64,000 bases of DNA from contig NZ_QBTZ01000001.1 in NCBI RefSeq assembly GCF_003058055.1, positions 622,501 through 686,500 of the forward strand, read 5' to 3'. The notes below the pieces were generated by a model. It did not search any database, was not told the origin of the DNA, and saw only the letters and a list, made by a program, of their open reading frames with translations. Numbering within the stretch: the stretch's first letter is position 1; every line of letters begins with the position of its first letter. This stretch comes from Acidovorax sp. 107. GTDB lineage: Bacteria > Pseudomonadota > Gammaproteobacteria > Burkholderiales > Burkholderiaceae_C. Position numbers and translations under genes: made by a program. This document shows, one piece after another, positions 1 through 6,347 of the stretch.

Positions 1-29
1 TCTCTGTCCACCCCCCCGAGGAGAACCCC

Positions 30-530
30 ATGAAACGCTTCCACGCCCATGTGCATGTCGATGACCTGGCCCAGAGCATCGCGTTCTATTCCAAGCTGTT
101 TGCTGCGGCGCCCACGCGGGTGGAGGCTGACTACGCCAAGTGGATGCTGGAGGACCCGCGCGTCAACTTCGCCATCTCCACGCGGGGCGCCACGCCAGGC
201 CTGGACCACTTTGGCATGCAGACCGACGACGCTGCGGAGCTGGCCGAACTCAAGGCGCGTGCCGAGGCCGCCGACATGGCCTTGCTCGACGAGGGCAACA
301 CCACCTGCTGCTACGCCCGCAGCGAAAAGCACTGGGTGACCGACCCGCAGGGCATTGCGTGGGAGCACTTTCACACCCTGGGGGACATCCCTGTTTTCAA
401 CGAGGCGGCTCTGTCCTCGGCAGCGGGTGCCTGCTGCACGCCTTCGGCGGCAGCCCCTGCGCCTGCGGCGCCTCGGGCGGCGTGCTGCGGCCCGGCCACG
501 GCCACAAACTCCAAAACCAGCTGCTGCTGA
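30..530 (+). CDS. arsI: ArsI/CadI-type glyoxalase-fold C-As lyase
   Basis: The 166-residue protein has the vicinal oxygen chelate (glyoxalase/bleomycin-resistance) fold of ArsI, the Fe(II)-dependent dioxygenase that cleaves the C-As bond of trivalent methyl- and aryl-arsenicals in the cytoplasm. His5 or His7, His60 and Glu112 fit the metal triad, and the vicinal pair Cys93-Cys94 (TTCCYARSEKHW) matches the trivalent-arsenical site of the family. The Ala/Pro-rich tail carries three more Cys-Cys pairs (135-136, 152-153, 165-166). A GAGGAG ribosome site lies 8 nt before the ATG. It heads an arsI-arsC-acr3 operon, which makes an arsenic role much likelier than the cadmium-induced annotation sometimes used for this family. 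An arsR may lie just outside the window. Confidence 0.88.
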   Translation: MKRFHAHVHVDDLAQSIAFYSKLFAAAPTRVEADYAKWMLEDPRVNFAISTRGATPGLDHFGMQTDDAAELAELKARAEAADMALLDEGNTTCCYARSEKHWVTDPQGIAWEHFHTLGDIPVFNEAALSSAAGACCTPSAAAPAPAAPRAACCGPATATNSKTSCC

Positions 531-539
531 GAGCGCCGC

Positions 540-1046
540 ATGACCGCCTTGAACGTTCTCTTCCTCTGCACCCACAACTCGGCCCGCAGCATCCTGGCTG
601 AGGCCTTGCTCAACGACATGGCACCGGGCCGGTTCCACGCGTATTCGGCGGGCAGCAGTCCGCGCGACAACCAGCAACCCCACCCTCTGGGCCTGGAGGT
701 GCTGCGCGCCGCCGGTATCTCGACCGAAGGCCTGCGCAGCAAAAGCTGGGACGAGTTTGCCGTCCCGGGCGCGCCGGTGATGGATCTCATCATCACCGTC
801 TGCGACAACGCGGCGGGCGAGGTCTGCCCCATCTGGCCCGGCCACCCGGCCACTGCGCACTGGGGCTACGCCGACCCGTCTGAGGGGAATGGCTCGGACG
901 ATGAAAAGCGCGAGGCTTTCCGCAAGACCTTGCATGCCATCCACCAGCGGCTGGAGCTGCTCATCAACCTGCCCGCCGACAAGCTCGAAAAGACCCTGTT
1001 GCAGCACACCGCGCGCGAGCTGTCGCGTGCCGCTGCCACGCCATGA
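540..1046 (+). CDS. arsC: Arsenate reductase, low-molecular-weight phosphatase type
   Basis: This 168-residue cytoplasmic protein reduces arsenate to arsenite for export. The N-terminal loop CTHNSARS (catalytic Cys10) is the arsenate-binding P-loop of the low-molecular-weight phosphatase fold. Cys88 and Cys96 are placed like the two redox-relay cysteines of thioredoxin-coupled ArsC enzymes, and the ADPS stretch (111-114) carries the general-acid Asp. It starts 10 nt after arsI, and its TGA overlaps the ATG of the acr3 gene, indicating translational coupling. The C-terminal 30 residues are a little longer than in minimal ArsC proteins. Coupling to thioredoxin rather than glutaredoxin or mycothiol is inferred from the cysteine pattern. 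Confidence 0.9.
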   Translation: MTALNVLFLCTHNSARSILAEALLNDMAPGRFHAYSAGSSPRDNQQPHPLGLEVLRAAGISTEGLRSKSWDEFAVPGAPVMDLIITVCDNAAGEVCPIWPGHPATAHWGYADPSEGNGSDDEKREAFRKTLHAIHQRLELLINLPADKLEKTLLQHTARELSRAAATP

Positions 1047-2107
1047 CGGCGCGGTGCGAACCGGCCGGCGCGCCCGCCCCGGCCCCCATGAGCGTGTTCG
1101 AGCGCTACCTCACGGTGTGGGTGTTGCTGTGCATCGTGGTGGGCATTGCGCTGGGACAGTTCTTGCCGTCGATGTTCCAGGCCGTGGGCCGCATGGAGAT
1201 CGCCAAGGTCAACCTGCCCGTGGGCCTGCTGATCTGGGTGATGGTCATCCCCATGCTGGTGAAGGTGGACTTCAGCGCATTGGGCGAAGTGCGCAAGCAC
1301 GCCCGGGGCATCGGTGTGACGCTGGTGGTGAACTGGCTGGTCAAGCCGTTTTCGATGGCGCTGCTGGGCTGGCTGTTCATCCGCCACTGGTTTGCGCCCT
1401 ACCTGCCTGCCGACCAGCTGGACAGCTACATCGCAGGCCTCATCCTGCTGGCGGCCGCGCCCTGCACGGCCATGGTGTTCGTTTGGAGCCGACTCACTGG
1501 CGGCGACCCGCTGTTCACGCTGTCGCAGGTGGCACTGAACGACAGCATCATGGTGGTCGCGTTTGCGCCGCTGGTGGCGTTCTTGCTGGGCATCTCGGCC
1601 ATCACCGTGCCGTGGGACACTTTGCTGACCTCGGTGGTGCTCTACATCGTGATCCCGGTGGTGCTGGCCCAGTGGCTACGCCGGTCGCTGCTGGCCCAGG
1701 GGCAGGCGGTGTTCGATGCCGTCATGGCGCGCATGGGGCCCTGGTCCATTGCGGCGCTGCTGGCCACGCTGGTGCTGCTGTTTGCGTTCCAGGGCCAGGC
1801 CATCCTGCAGCAGCCGCTGGTGATTGCGCTGCTGGCGGTGCCCATCCTGATCCAGGTGTTCTTCAACGCGGGGCTGGCCTACTGGCTCAATCGCGCGGTG
1901 GGGGAGAAGCACAGCGTGGCCTGCCCATCGGCACTGATCGGCGCCTCCAACTTCTTCGAGCTGGCGGTGGCAGCTGCCATCAGCCTGTTCGGCTTTCATT
2001 CGGGCGCCGCGCTGGCCACCGTGGTGGGCGTGCTGATCGAGGTGCCGGTGATGCTGCTGGTGGTGCACATCGTCAACCGCAGCAAGGGCTGGTACGAGCG
2101 GGCGTGA
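1043..2107 (+). CDS. acr3: Arsenite efflux transporter, ACR3 family
   Basis: This is an inner-membrane arsenite/H+ antiporter of the ACR3 (BART superfamily) type, 354 residues with about ten hydrophobic helices. Cys141 in AAPCTAMVFVWS corresponds to the essential cysteine of characterised Acr3 proteins, and the Glu in the late GVLIEVPVM segment matches the second conserved residue. The ATG overlaps the arsC stop (ATGA). The first 15 residues are Ala/Pro-rich and poorly conserved in character, so the ATG at 1088 (MSVFERYL) is an alternative start. It ends the ars operon and runs convergently into the DUF2798 gene 27 bp away. The same family is sometimes annotated arsB, but this is not the 12-helix ArsB family. 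Confidence 0.9.
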   Translation: MTARCEPAGAPAPAPMSVFERYLTVWVLLCIVVGIALGQFLPSMFQAVGRMEIAKVNLPVGLLIWVMVIPMLVKVDFSALGEVRKHARGIGVTLVVNWLVKPFSMALLGWLFIRHWFAPYLPADQLDSYIAGLILLAAAPCTAMVFVWSRLTGGDPLFTLSQVALNDSIMVVAFAPLVAFLLGISAITVPWDTLLTSVVLYIVIPVVLAQWLRRSLLAQGQAVFDAVMARMGPWSIAALLATLVLLFAFQGQAILQQPLVIALLAVPILIQVFFNAGLAYWLNRAVGEKHSVACPSALIGASNFFELAVAAAISLFGFHSGAALATVVGVLIEVPVMLLVVHIVNRSKGWYERA

Positions 2108-2134
2108 GTGGCGCGGCGCACCACGCCCGTGTGC

Positions 2135-2362
2135 TCAGCCCCTGGTCGTGAGCAACGCCACCGCCTTGCGGGCCAGCGGCGCTGCCAGCATTACCGCCGG
2201 AAAGGCGAACAGCCACCCGGTCAGCCACGCGCCCGCCCAGAGGCTCACAAAGTCCTGCTGCGGCTGCAGTGCGCGAAAGGTGGAGATGCCCGACACCAGC
2301 AGCGACATCACGCCCGACAACATCAGGCTGAACAGCACCGGGCCATAGCGGGCGGGGATCAT
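2135..2362 (-). CDS. DUF2798 small membrane protein
   Basis: This 75-residue protein has two hydrophobic helices (about 8-26 and 43-63) separated by a short polar loop, and a basic C-terminus, as in DUF2798 proteins of unknown function. The FxALQP.QDFVSLW region and the final LARKAV segment fit the family. A much longer open frame runs through from upstream genes, but the ATG at 2360-2362 overlaps the stop of the flavodoxin-like gene (ATGA) and gives the normal family length, so I use it. It is the last gene of the MerR-controlled operon. The function is unknown; a membrane role in the same stress response as its neighbours is inferred from context only. Confidence 0.75.
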   Translation of the reverse strand: MIPARYGPVLFSLMLSGVMSLLVSGISTFRALQPQQDFVSLWAGAWLTGWLFAFPAVMLAAPLARKAVALLTTRG

Positions 2363-2967
2363 GCCGCCACCTCTTCGCCAGGCTGGCGTGCAGCCACACC
2401 GCCCACATCGCCCAGGCGCTGCAGTGTCTCGGCAAAGTGCTGGCCGAACATGCGGGCGGTCTTGGTGTCGCCGGGCACAAACGCATCGGCGGCCGCCCCA
2501 TGGCCTGCCTGCGCCATCAGGCCCGACCAGGAGCCGAGGCGGTTGGCCGCCTCGTCGTACGGCACCCCGGCGTGCTGCTCGGGCAGGATGGGGTTGCCCA
2601 CCCACACCATGCCGTGTTGCATGGCAAACACCCACATCGACATCAGCGTGGACTGCTTGTCGCCCGCGGGCAGTGACGACACGGTAAAGCCCGCCGCCAG
2701 CTTGTTCTTGAGCTGATGCGTCTTCCACAGGCGGCCCGTGGAATCCATGAAGGTCTTGAACGGCCCGGAGACCCCGCCCAGGTAGGTGGGCGAGCCCAGG
2801 ATGACGCCGTCGTAGCGCAGCAGGCGGTCGGGCGCCTGCGCCAGGTCTTCGGCGCGGACCAGTTCGGCGAGCACGCCCGGCACGGCGCGGGCGCCGTCCA
2901 GCACGTGGTGGGCGATGTGCGCGGTGTGGCCGTGGGCGCTGTGATAAACGATGGCAATGTGTTGCAT
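2359..2967 (-). CDS. Flavodoxin-family NAD(P)H:quinone reductase-like protein
   Basis: The 202-residue protein is a flavodoxin-fold FMN protein resembling WrbA and related NAD(P)H-dependent reductases. YHSAHGHTAHIA (8-19) is the FMN phosphate loop, GSPTYLGGVSGPFKTFMD contacts the isoalloxazine ring, and the AAANRLG-type tail fits WrbA-like proteins. Such enzymes make two-electron reductions of quinones and avoid semiquinone radicals. It lies between a DUF2938 pseudogene and a DUF2798 gene, overlapping the latter by 4 nt. The shared MerR-type promoter suggests induction by a redox-active or thiol-reactive compound. The substrate is not visible from sequence, and the protein is not close enough to WrbA in my reading to use that symbol. 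Confidence 0.8.
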   Translation of the reverse strand: MQHIAIVYHSAHGHTAHIAHHVLDGARAVPGVLAELVRAEDLAQAPDRLLRYDGVILGSPTYLGGVSGPFKTFMDSTGRLWKTHQLKNKLAAGFTVSSLPAGDKQSTLMSMWVFAMQHGMVWVGNPILPEQHAGVPYDEAANRLGSWSGLMAQAGHGAAADAFVPGDTKTARMFGQHFAETLQRLGDVGGVAARQPGEEVAA

Positions 2968-3015
2968 GGTGTGGTTTCCTTGGGAGTGATTTCGGGGAAG
3001 AAGGCGCGGGACAGG

Positions 3016-3513
3016 TCAGCGTGAAATCAATGCGATGACCAGCGCGGAGAGATACAGGCCCAGGCCAAACACGGTGTGGTTGGCAAGGCTGCGCAGGCAG
3101 TTCTTGAGCGGGGTGGGCGTGCGCGATGCCGCAAAGCCCGAGCCCATGGCGGGCTGCATCACCAGCAGCGGTGCCACCACGGTGCCCATGCCCACGGCCA
3201 GCGCGGGCAGCAGGGTGGGGCTGTGGACCCAGGCGGCGCCCTGCAGGGACAGCAGCACCCCGGCAAAGGCAACGCCCACGGCGTAGTGCGTGAGCTAGCC
3301 CCAGGCCAGCTCGCCGCGCACCGGAGCCGCCTTGGCGATGGCGGCGTGGGCGACCTGCCCGCGCAGCAGGTGGCCCACCCAGCGGCCGATGAAAGCGAAG
3401 TTGAGCGTGGGCACGCCCAGCCTTTTGAGCAGCAACAGCCACGCATCCATGACGGCGGTGGCACCGATGCCCAGGAGCACGGCGAGGGGAATGTCTTGCA
3501 GTGAGAGCGTCAT
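3016..3513 (-). pseudogene. DUF2938 membrane protein interrupted by one amber codon
   Basis: Two same-frame segments together form one DUF2938 protein of about 165 residues with four hydrophobic helices. The first runs from the ATG at 3513 (MTLSLQDIPLAVLLGIGATA) to GELAWG. The second resumes with LTHYAVGVAFAGVLL and continues to 3016. A single TAG at 3295-3297 separates them. The family context at this point (GELA.GW.THY) expects Trp, so one TGG-to-TAG change explains the break; no frameshift is present. A ribosome site (GAGGTG) precedes the ATG by 6 nt. It is the first gene of the MerR-controlled operon. It may be a true recent nonsense mutation, a sequencing error or a suppressed codon. Polarity on the flavodoxin gene is possible. 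Confidence 0.8.
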
Positions 3514-3554
3514 GAAAACACCTCGAAAAGTTGACGGAAGAAGGTTTTGAACGG

Positions 3555-3585
3555 AATATAGAAGTTCAAGTCAACTTGAGGTCAA
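3555..3585 (-). promoter_or_regulatory. MerR-type promoter with 19-bp spacer and internal operator
   Basis: Read on the minus strand, the region holds a -35 TTGACC (3585-3580), a 19-bp spacer and a -10 TATATT (3560-3555). The overlong spacer is the hallmark of promoters activated by MerR-family proteins, which untwist the DNA. The spacer holds the inverted repeat TCAAGT-N2-ACTTGA (3566-3579), close to the known SoxR box. The promoter points at the DUF2938 gene, whose ATG is about 42 nt downstream. The divergent merR-type gene starts at 3597, so the operator also overlaps its own leader. Confidence 0.8.
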
Positions 3586-3596
3586 GAGGTTTTTTC

Positions 3597-4043
3597 ATGG
3601 ACATTGCCGAAGTCGCCAAGCGCTCCGGTCTGCGGGCGTCCACGCTGCGGTATTACGAGGAGAAGGGGCTGATCCAGTCGGTAGGGCAACCCGGCGAGCG
3701 CCGCCGGTTTGTGCCCGGCGTGATGGACCAGCTGGCGCTGATTGCGCTGGGGCAATCGGCCGGGTTCTCGCTGGATGACATTCGGTCGATGTTTTTGCCC
3801 GGTGGCGAGCCCAACATTGACCGGCAGCTGCTATCGGCCAAGGCCGACGAGCTCGACACCATGATCAAGCGCCTCAAGGCCATGAGCAACGGCCTGCGGC
3901 ACGCGGCCGCCTGCCCGGCCGAGAGCCATGCCCAGTGCCCGTCCTTCCAGCGGCTGCTGAAAGCCGCCGCCGACGGAGCGCTGGAGCGTCAGCAGCGGCG
4001 CAGCGCGCAGCCCGTGGTGGGCCTGCGCCGGCCGCGTGTCTGA
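3597..4043 (+). CDS. MerR-family transcriptional regulator
   Basis: This 148-residue regulator has an N-terminal winged HTH (IAEVAKRSGLRASTLRYYEEKGL, 3-25), a second helix pair around FSLDDIRSMF, a long dimerisation coil (about 75-100) and a short effector tail with Cys106 and Cys114. It lacks the CX2CXCX5C iron-sulphur motif of SoxR, yet its apparent operator resembles the SoxR box. The ATG at 3597 is preferred over the upstream in-frame ATG at 3531, because that one lies inside the divergent promoter and adds 22 residues ahead of a standard MerR start. It probably activates the operon on the minus strand. Sensing through the two cysteines is inference. Confidence 0.85.
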   Translation: MDIAEVAKRSGLRASTLRYYEEKGLIQSVGQPGERRRFVPGVMDQLALIALGQSAGFSLDDIRSMFLPGGEPNIDRQLLSAKADELDTMIKRLKAMSNGLRHAAACPAESHAQCPSFQRLLKAAADGALERQQRRSAQPVVGLRRPRV

Positions 4044-4080
4044 GCGGCCCGAGGCGCCTCGGTTGATGGGGTGATTGATT

Positions 4081-4144
4081 TGCTACTTATTTGATAGCTG
4101 CTCAGGCATATTGCACTAGCGCTATCGGCTTAAAAGGCTTGAAG
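4081..4144 (+). repeat. Dispersed ~60-bp intergenic repeat, copy A
   Basis: This copy contains the recognisable cores TTGATAGCTGCT, GCATATTGCACTAGCGCTA and a trailing GGCTTAAAAGGCTT. Related copies are at 9585-9650 (inverted), 37031-37092, 43668-43716 (inverted) and 62502-62570. It lies downstream of the merR-type gene, just after a perfect CCGAGGCGCCTCGG palindrome (4047-4060). It resembles short repeats I associate with Comamonadaceae intergenic DNA. The function is unknown. Confidence 0.65.
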
Positions 4145-4193
4145 TGACGTTGCCGGACGCTTGCACGGCGGTGTAGGCCGCGTCGCGGGCCCG

Positions 4194-5342
4194 TCACCCG
4201 CCTTTGGGGGCGCCCAGCTTGCGGTACACCGTGGCGCGGCTGATGCCCAGCGCGCGCGCGGCCTCGGCCACGTTGCCGCGCGCCTCCTGCACCGCGCGGC
4301 GGATCATTGCCACCTCGGCCTCGCGCAGCGGGGCGGGCGCGGATGCAATGCCTGGCACGGCCGCCGCCTGGGTGTCGCCCACGGTGCGGGCGTGCGCAGG
4401 CAGCTGCGACAGTGCGTGCAGCCGCAGGCCCGACCACAGCGGCAGATCCAGCGGCTCTCTGCGCTGTTGCCGGGCCGCGTCGAACAGCATGGTCCAGGGC
4501 ATGGCCAGCAGGTCGCTGCAGTGGGTGCGGGCGCCGGGCAGGCCAGGGGCGCGCAGGGGTTGGGGCACGAGCTGACGGGCCATGCTGTTGGCCCCCACCA
4601 CGCAGCCGTCGGCGTCCAGCGTCAGCAGGCCGTCGCCTTCGCCGCCCAGCGGGCAGCCCGGCCAGTTCAGGCGCAGCAGCAGGGCGTGGGGCAGCTGCAG
4701 CAGCAGTGCGTCTTCCATGGCGCGGGCCGACCGGGCCACCAGGTGGCGCAGCTCGGGCCGTTCGGGCACATCCACACCCGTCAGGTCCAGCATGCCCATG
4801 CAGCGGCCCTGGGGGTCGAACAGCGGGGCTCCGGCGCAGCTGTAGCTGGCGTTGTCGTCAAAAAAATGCTCGCCCCGGTGCAGCCACACGGGCTGCAGCT
4901 CTTCCAGCGCGGCGCCAATGGCGGTGGTGCCCACGGCGGCTTCCGACAGGTCTATGCCCACGCGGCCAATGGCGCTGGCGCGCGGGTCGCTCCGGTCGCA
5001 ATGGCCCTGCACATCGACCACGATGCCGCGTGCGTCGGTGAGCATGGCGAAGTAGCGCATGCCCGCAATGGCCCGGGTCAGCTGCTCCAGCACCGGCCGG
5101 GCCGCGCGCAGCAGGTGGTGGTTCTGCTCCTGGCTGTGGCGCAGCGCCGTGGCGCTGACGGCGTCAAACGCCACGCGCCGCGTGGGCTCCAGGCCCCGCG
5201 CCAGGCAGCGTTGCCAGGAGCGTGCAATCCACGGCTCCACCTCGGCGCGCACGGGCGCTGCACCGTCGGACAGCAGGCTCTGGCGCGCCTGCGCAATCAG
5301 CGCGTGGCGGTCAGCAGCGGGGTGGGGCGCGGAGATCAGCAT
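4194..5342 (-). CDS. GAF-Fis transcriptional regulator (AcoR-like, no AAA+ domain)
   Basis: The 382-residue protein resembles the ends of AcoR-type activators. It has an N-terminal segment with RSWQRCLARGLEP, a GAF-like sensor region (about 60-220, including VGTTAIGAALEELQPV and HFFDDNASYSCAGAPLFDP), a PAS-like stretch (about 235-300) and a C-terminal Fis HTH (EARGNVAEAARALGISRATV). The central sigma-54-interacting AAA+ domain with its GAFTGA loop is absent, so it cannot act as a classical sigma-54 activator. The ATG at 5340-5342 gives the expected N-terminus; the longer frame runs back into an inverted-repeat element. It is divergent from the molybdoenzyme operon, which it probably controls. 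Confidence 0.8.
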   Translation of the reverse strand: MLISAPHPAADRHALIAQARQSLLSDGAAPVRAEVEPWIARSWQRCLARGLEPTRRVAFDAVSATALRHSQEQNHHLLRAARPVLEQLTRAIAGMRYFAMLTDARGIVVDVQGHCDRSDPRASAIGRVGIDLSEAAVGTTAIGAALEELQPVWLHRGEHFFDDNASYSCAGAPLFDPQGRCMGMLDLTGVDVPERPELRHLVARSARAMEDALLLQLPHALLLRLNWPGCPLGGEGDGLLTLDADGCVVGANSMARQLVPQPLRAPGLPGARTHCSDLLAMPWTMLFDAARQQRREPLDLPLWSGLRLHALSQLPAHARTVGDTQAAAVPGIASAPAPLREAEVAMIRRAVQEARGNVAEAARALGISRATVYRKLGAPKGG

Positions 5343-5375
5343 GTGAATGGGCTCCAGAACGTTCGCATGATGCGG

Positions 5376-5645
5376 TAGTCCACTGAATCCGGGAAATCGG
5401 GGGTGCGTGAGGGTCTGGCAAGGCCGCAATCTAGGCGCCGGGCGCAGCCGTGTTGTACACCCGGCGAGCACGGCAACAACGAGTGCGGCCTTGCCAGACC
5501 CTCACCCTGCGGGCCAGGGCTGCGGCGGGCACCCGGCGGCGTTGCCTGACTTGCCAAGGCAGCCAGCCTTGGCTGCGCCAGGCGCCTTGCCGTGCATCCC
5601 GCCGCAGCCCTGGCGCACCCCCGATTTCCCGGATTCAGTGGACTA
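5376..5645. mobile_element. 270-bp MITE-like element with perfect 32-bp terminal inverted repeats
   Basis: The two ends, 5376-5407 and 5614-5645, are perfect 32-bp inverted copies beginning TAGTCCACTGAATCC. Inside are two more long perfect stems: 5407-5428 with 5484-5505 (22 bp) and 5513-5529 with 5598-5614 (17 bp). The whole can fold as a three-way junction, with a further GCCAAGGC/GCCTTGGC hairpin in one arm. No coding sequence of transposase type is inside. It fills most of the space between the GAF-Fis regulator and the molybdoenzyme operon. A non-autonomous transposable element is the simplest reading; no target duplication longer than the terminal TA is evident. Confidence 0.75.
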
Positions 5646-5700
5646 GTGTGCATTGCAGCATGTTTCATTTTGAGAATATCCGGCGAGACGTCCCGGAAAT

Positions 5701-5716
5701 CTAGGGTTGTCCCTAG
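5701..5716. promoter_or_regulatory. Palindrome ahead of the molybdoenzyme operon
   Basis: CTAGGG-TTGT-CCCTAG is a perfect 6-bp inverted repeat with a 4-bp centre, 116 bp before the start of the small-subunit gene and outside the inverted-repeat element. It is a candidate operator, perhaps for the divergent GAF-Fis protein. I see no convincing -24/-12 or -35/-10 pair to fix the promoter. Confidence 0.4.
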
Positions 5717-5831
5717 GGATGCACGTTGGGGCGCGGCAGAAGATGCGCGAGCGATGAGCGTGATCCTGATCCCCTCCCCGAGGTCGTGAGCGCGCTCCTA
5801 TCCAGCCAGAACCACTCCAGGAGACAGCCAG

Positions 5832-6302
5832 ATGCAAGTCCAGTTCACGGTCAACGGGCGCGCTGCCAGTGTTGACGTCCCTCCCAATACCCTGCTTGTC
5901 CATGCGCTGCGAGAGCACCTGATGCTCACCGGCACCCATGTGGGTTGCGACACCAGCCAGTGCGGGGCGTGTACGGTGCATGTGAACGGCCGGGCCGTCA
6001 AATCCTGCGCCATGCTGGCGGTGCAGGCGCAGGGGGCCGAGGTGACCACCATCGAAGGCATGGCGTCGGCAGACGGCACCATGCACCCCATGCAGGCGGC
6101 GTTCAAGGAGTGCCACGGCCTGCAGTGCGGCTTCTGCACACCCGGCATGGTGATGAGTGCGGTGGACCTGTGCAAGAACCACCCCAACGCCAGCGAAAGC
6201 GAGATCCGCGAGCTGCTCGAAGGCAACATCTGCCGCTGCACCGGCTACCAGAACATCGTGCGTGCAGTGCAGGTCGGCCAGAAGGCCATGGCCGGCGCCT
6301 GA
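5832..6302 (+). CDS. Molybdoenzyme small subunit with two 2Fe-2S clusters (CoxS-like)
   Basis: This 156-residue iron-sulphur subunit belongs to the xanthine oxidase / aerobic CO dehydrogenase family and passes electrons from the molybdenum centre to FAD. The plant-type 2Fe-2S domain uses Cys39, Cys44, Cys47 and Cys59 ([10 protein letters not shown]). The C-terminal helical 2Fe-2S domain uses Cys99, Cys102, Cys134 and Cys136 (QCGFCTPG and ICRCTGY). All eight cysteines are present. An AGGAGA site precedes the ATG. It is the first gene of a small-large-medium (S-L-M) operon, an order shared by many hydroxylases of this family; CO dehydrogenase operons are usually M-S-L. Confidence 0.9.
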   Translation: MQVQFTVNGRAASVDVPPNTLLVHALREHLMLTGTHVGCDTSQCGACTVHVNGRAVKSCAMLAVQAQGAEVTTIEGMASADGTMHPMQAAFKECHGLQCGFCTPGMVMSAVDLCKNHPNASESEIRELLEGNICRCTGYQNIVRAVQVGQKAMAGA

Positions 6303-6347
6303 GCGCGCCCGCCGTCCCCACGCAGAACAATCCAAGGAGACAAGACC

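Noticed and set aside
3531..3596. Upstream start giving a 170-residue MerR protein
   Set aside because: The extra 22 residues fall in the divergent promoter/operator and precede the normal MerR N-terminus.
4047..4060. CCGAGGCGCCTCGG palindrome as a terminator of the merR-type gene
   Set aside because: It is perfect but has no loop and no following T-run, so intrinsic termination is not supported.
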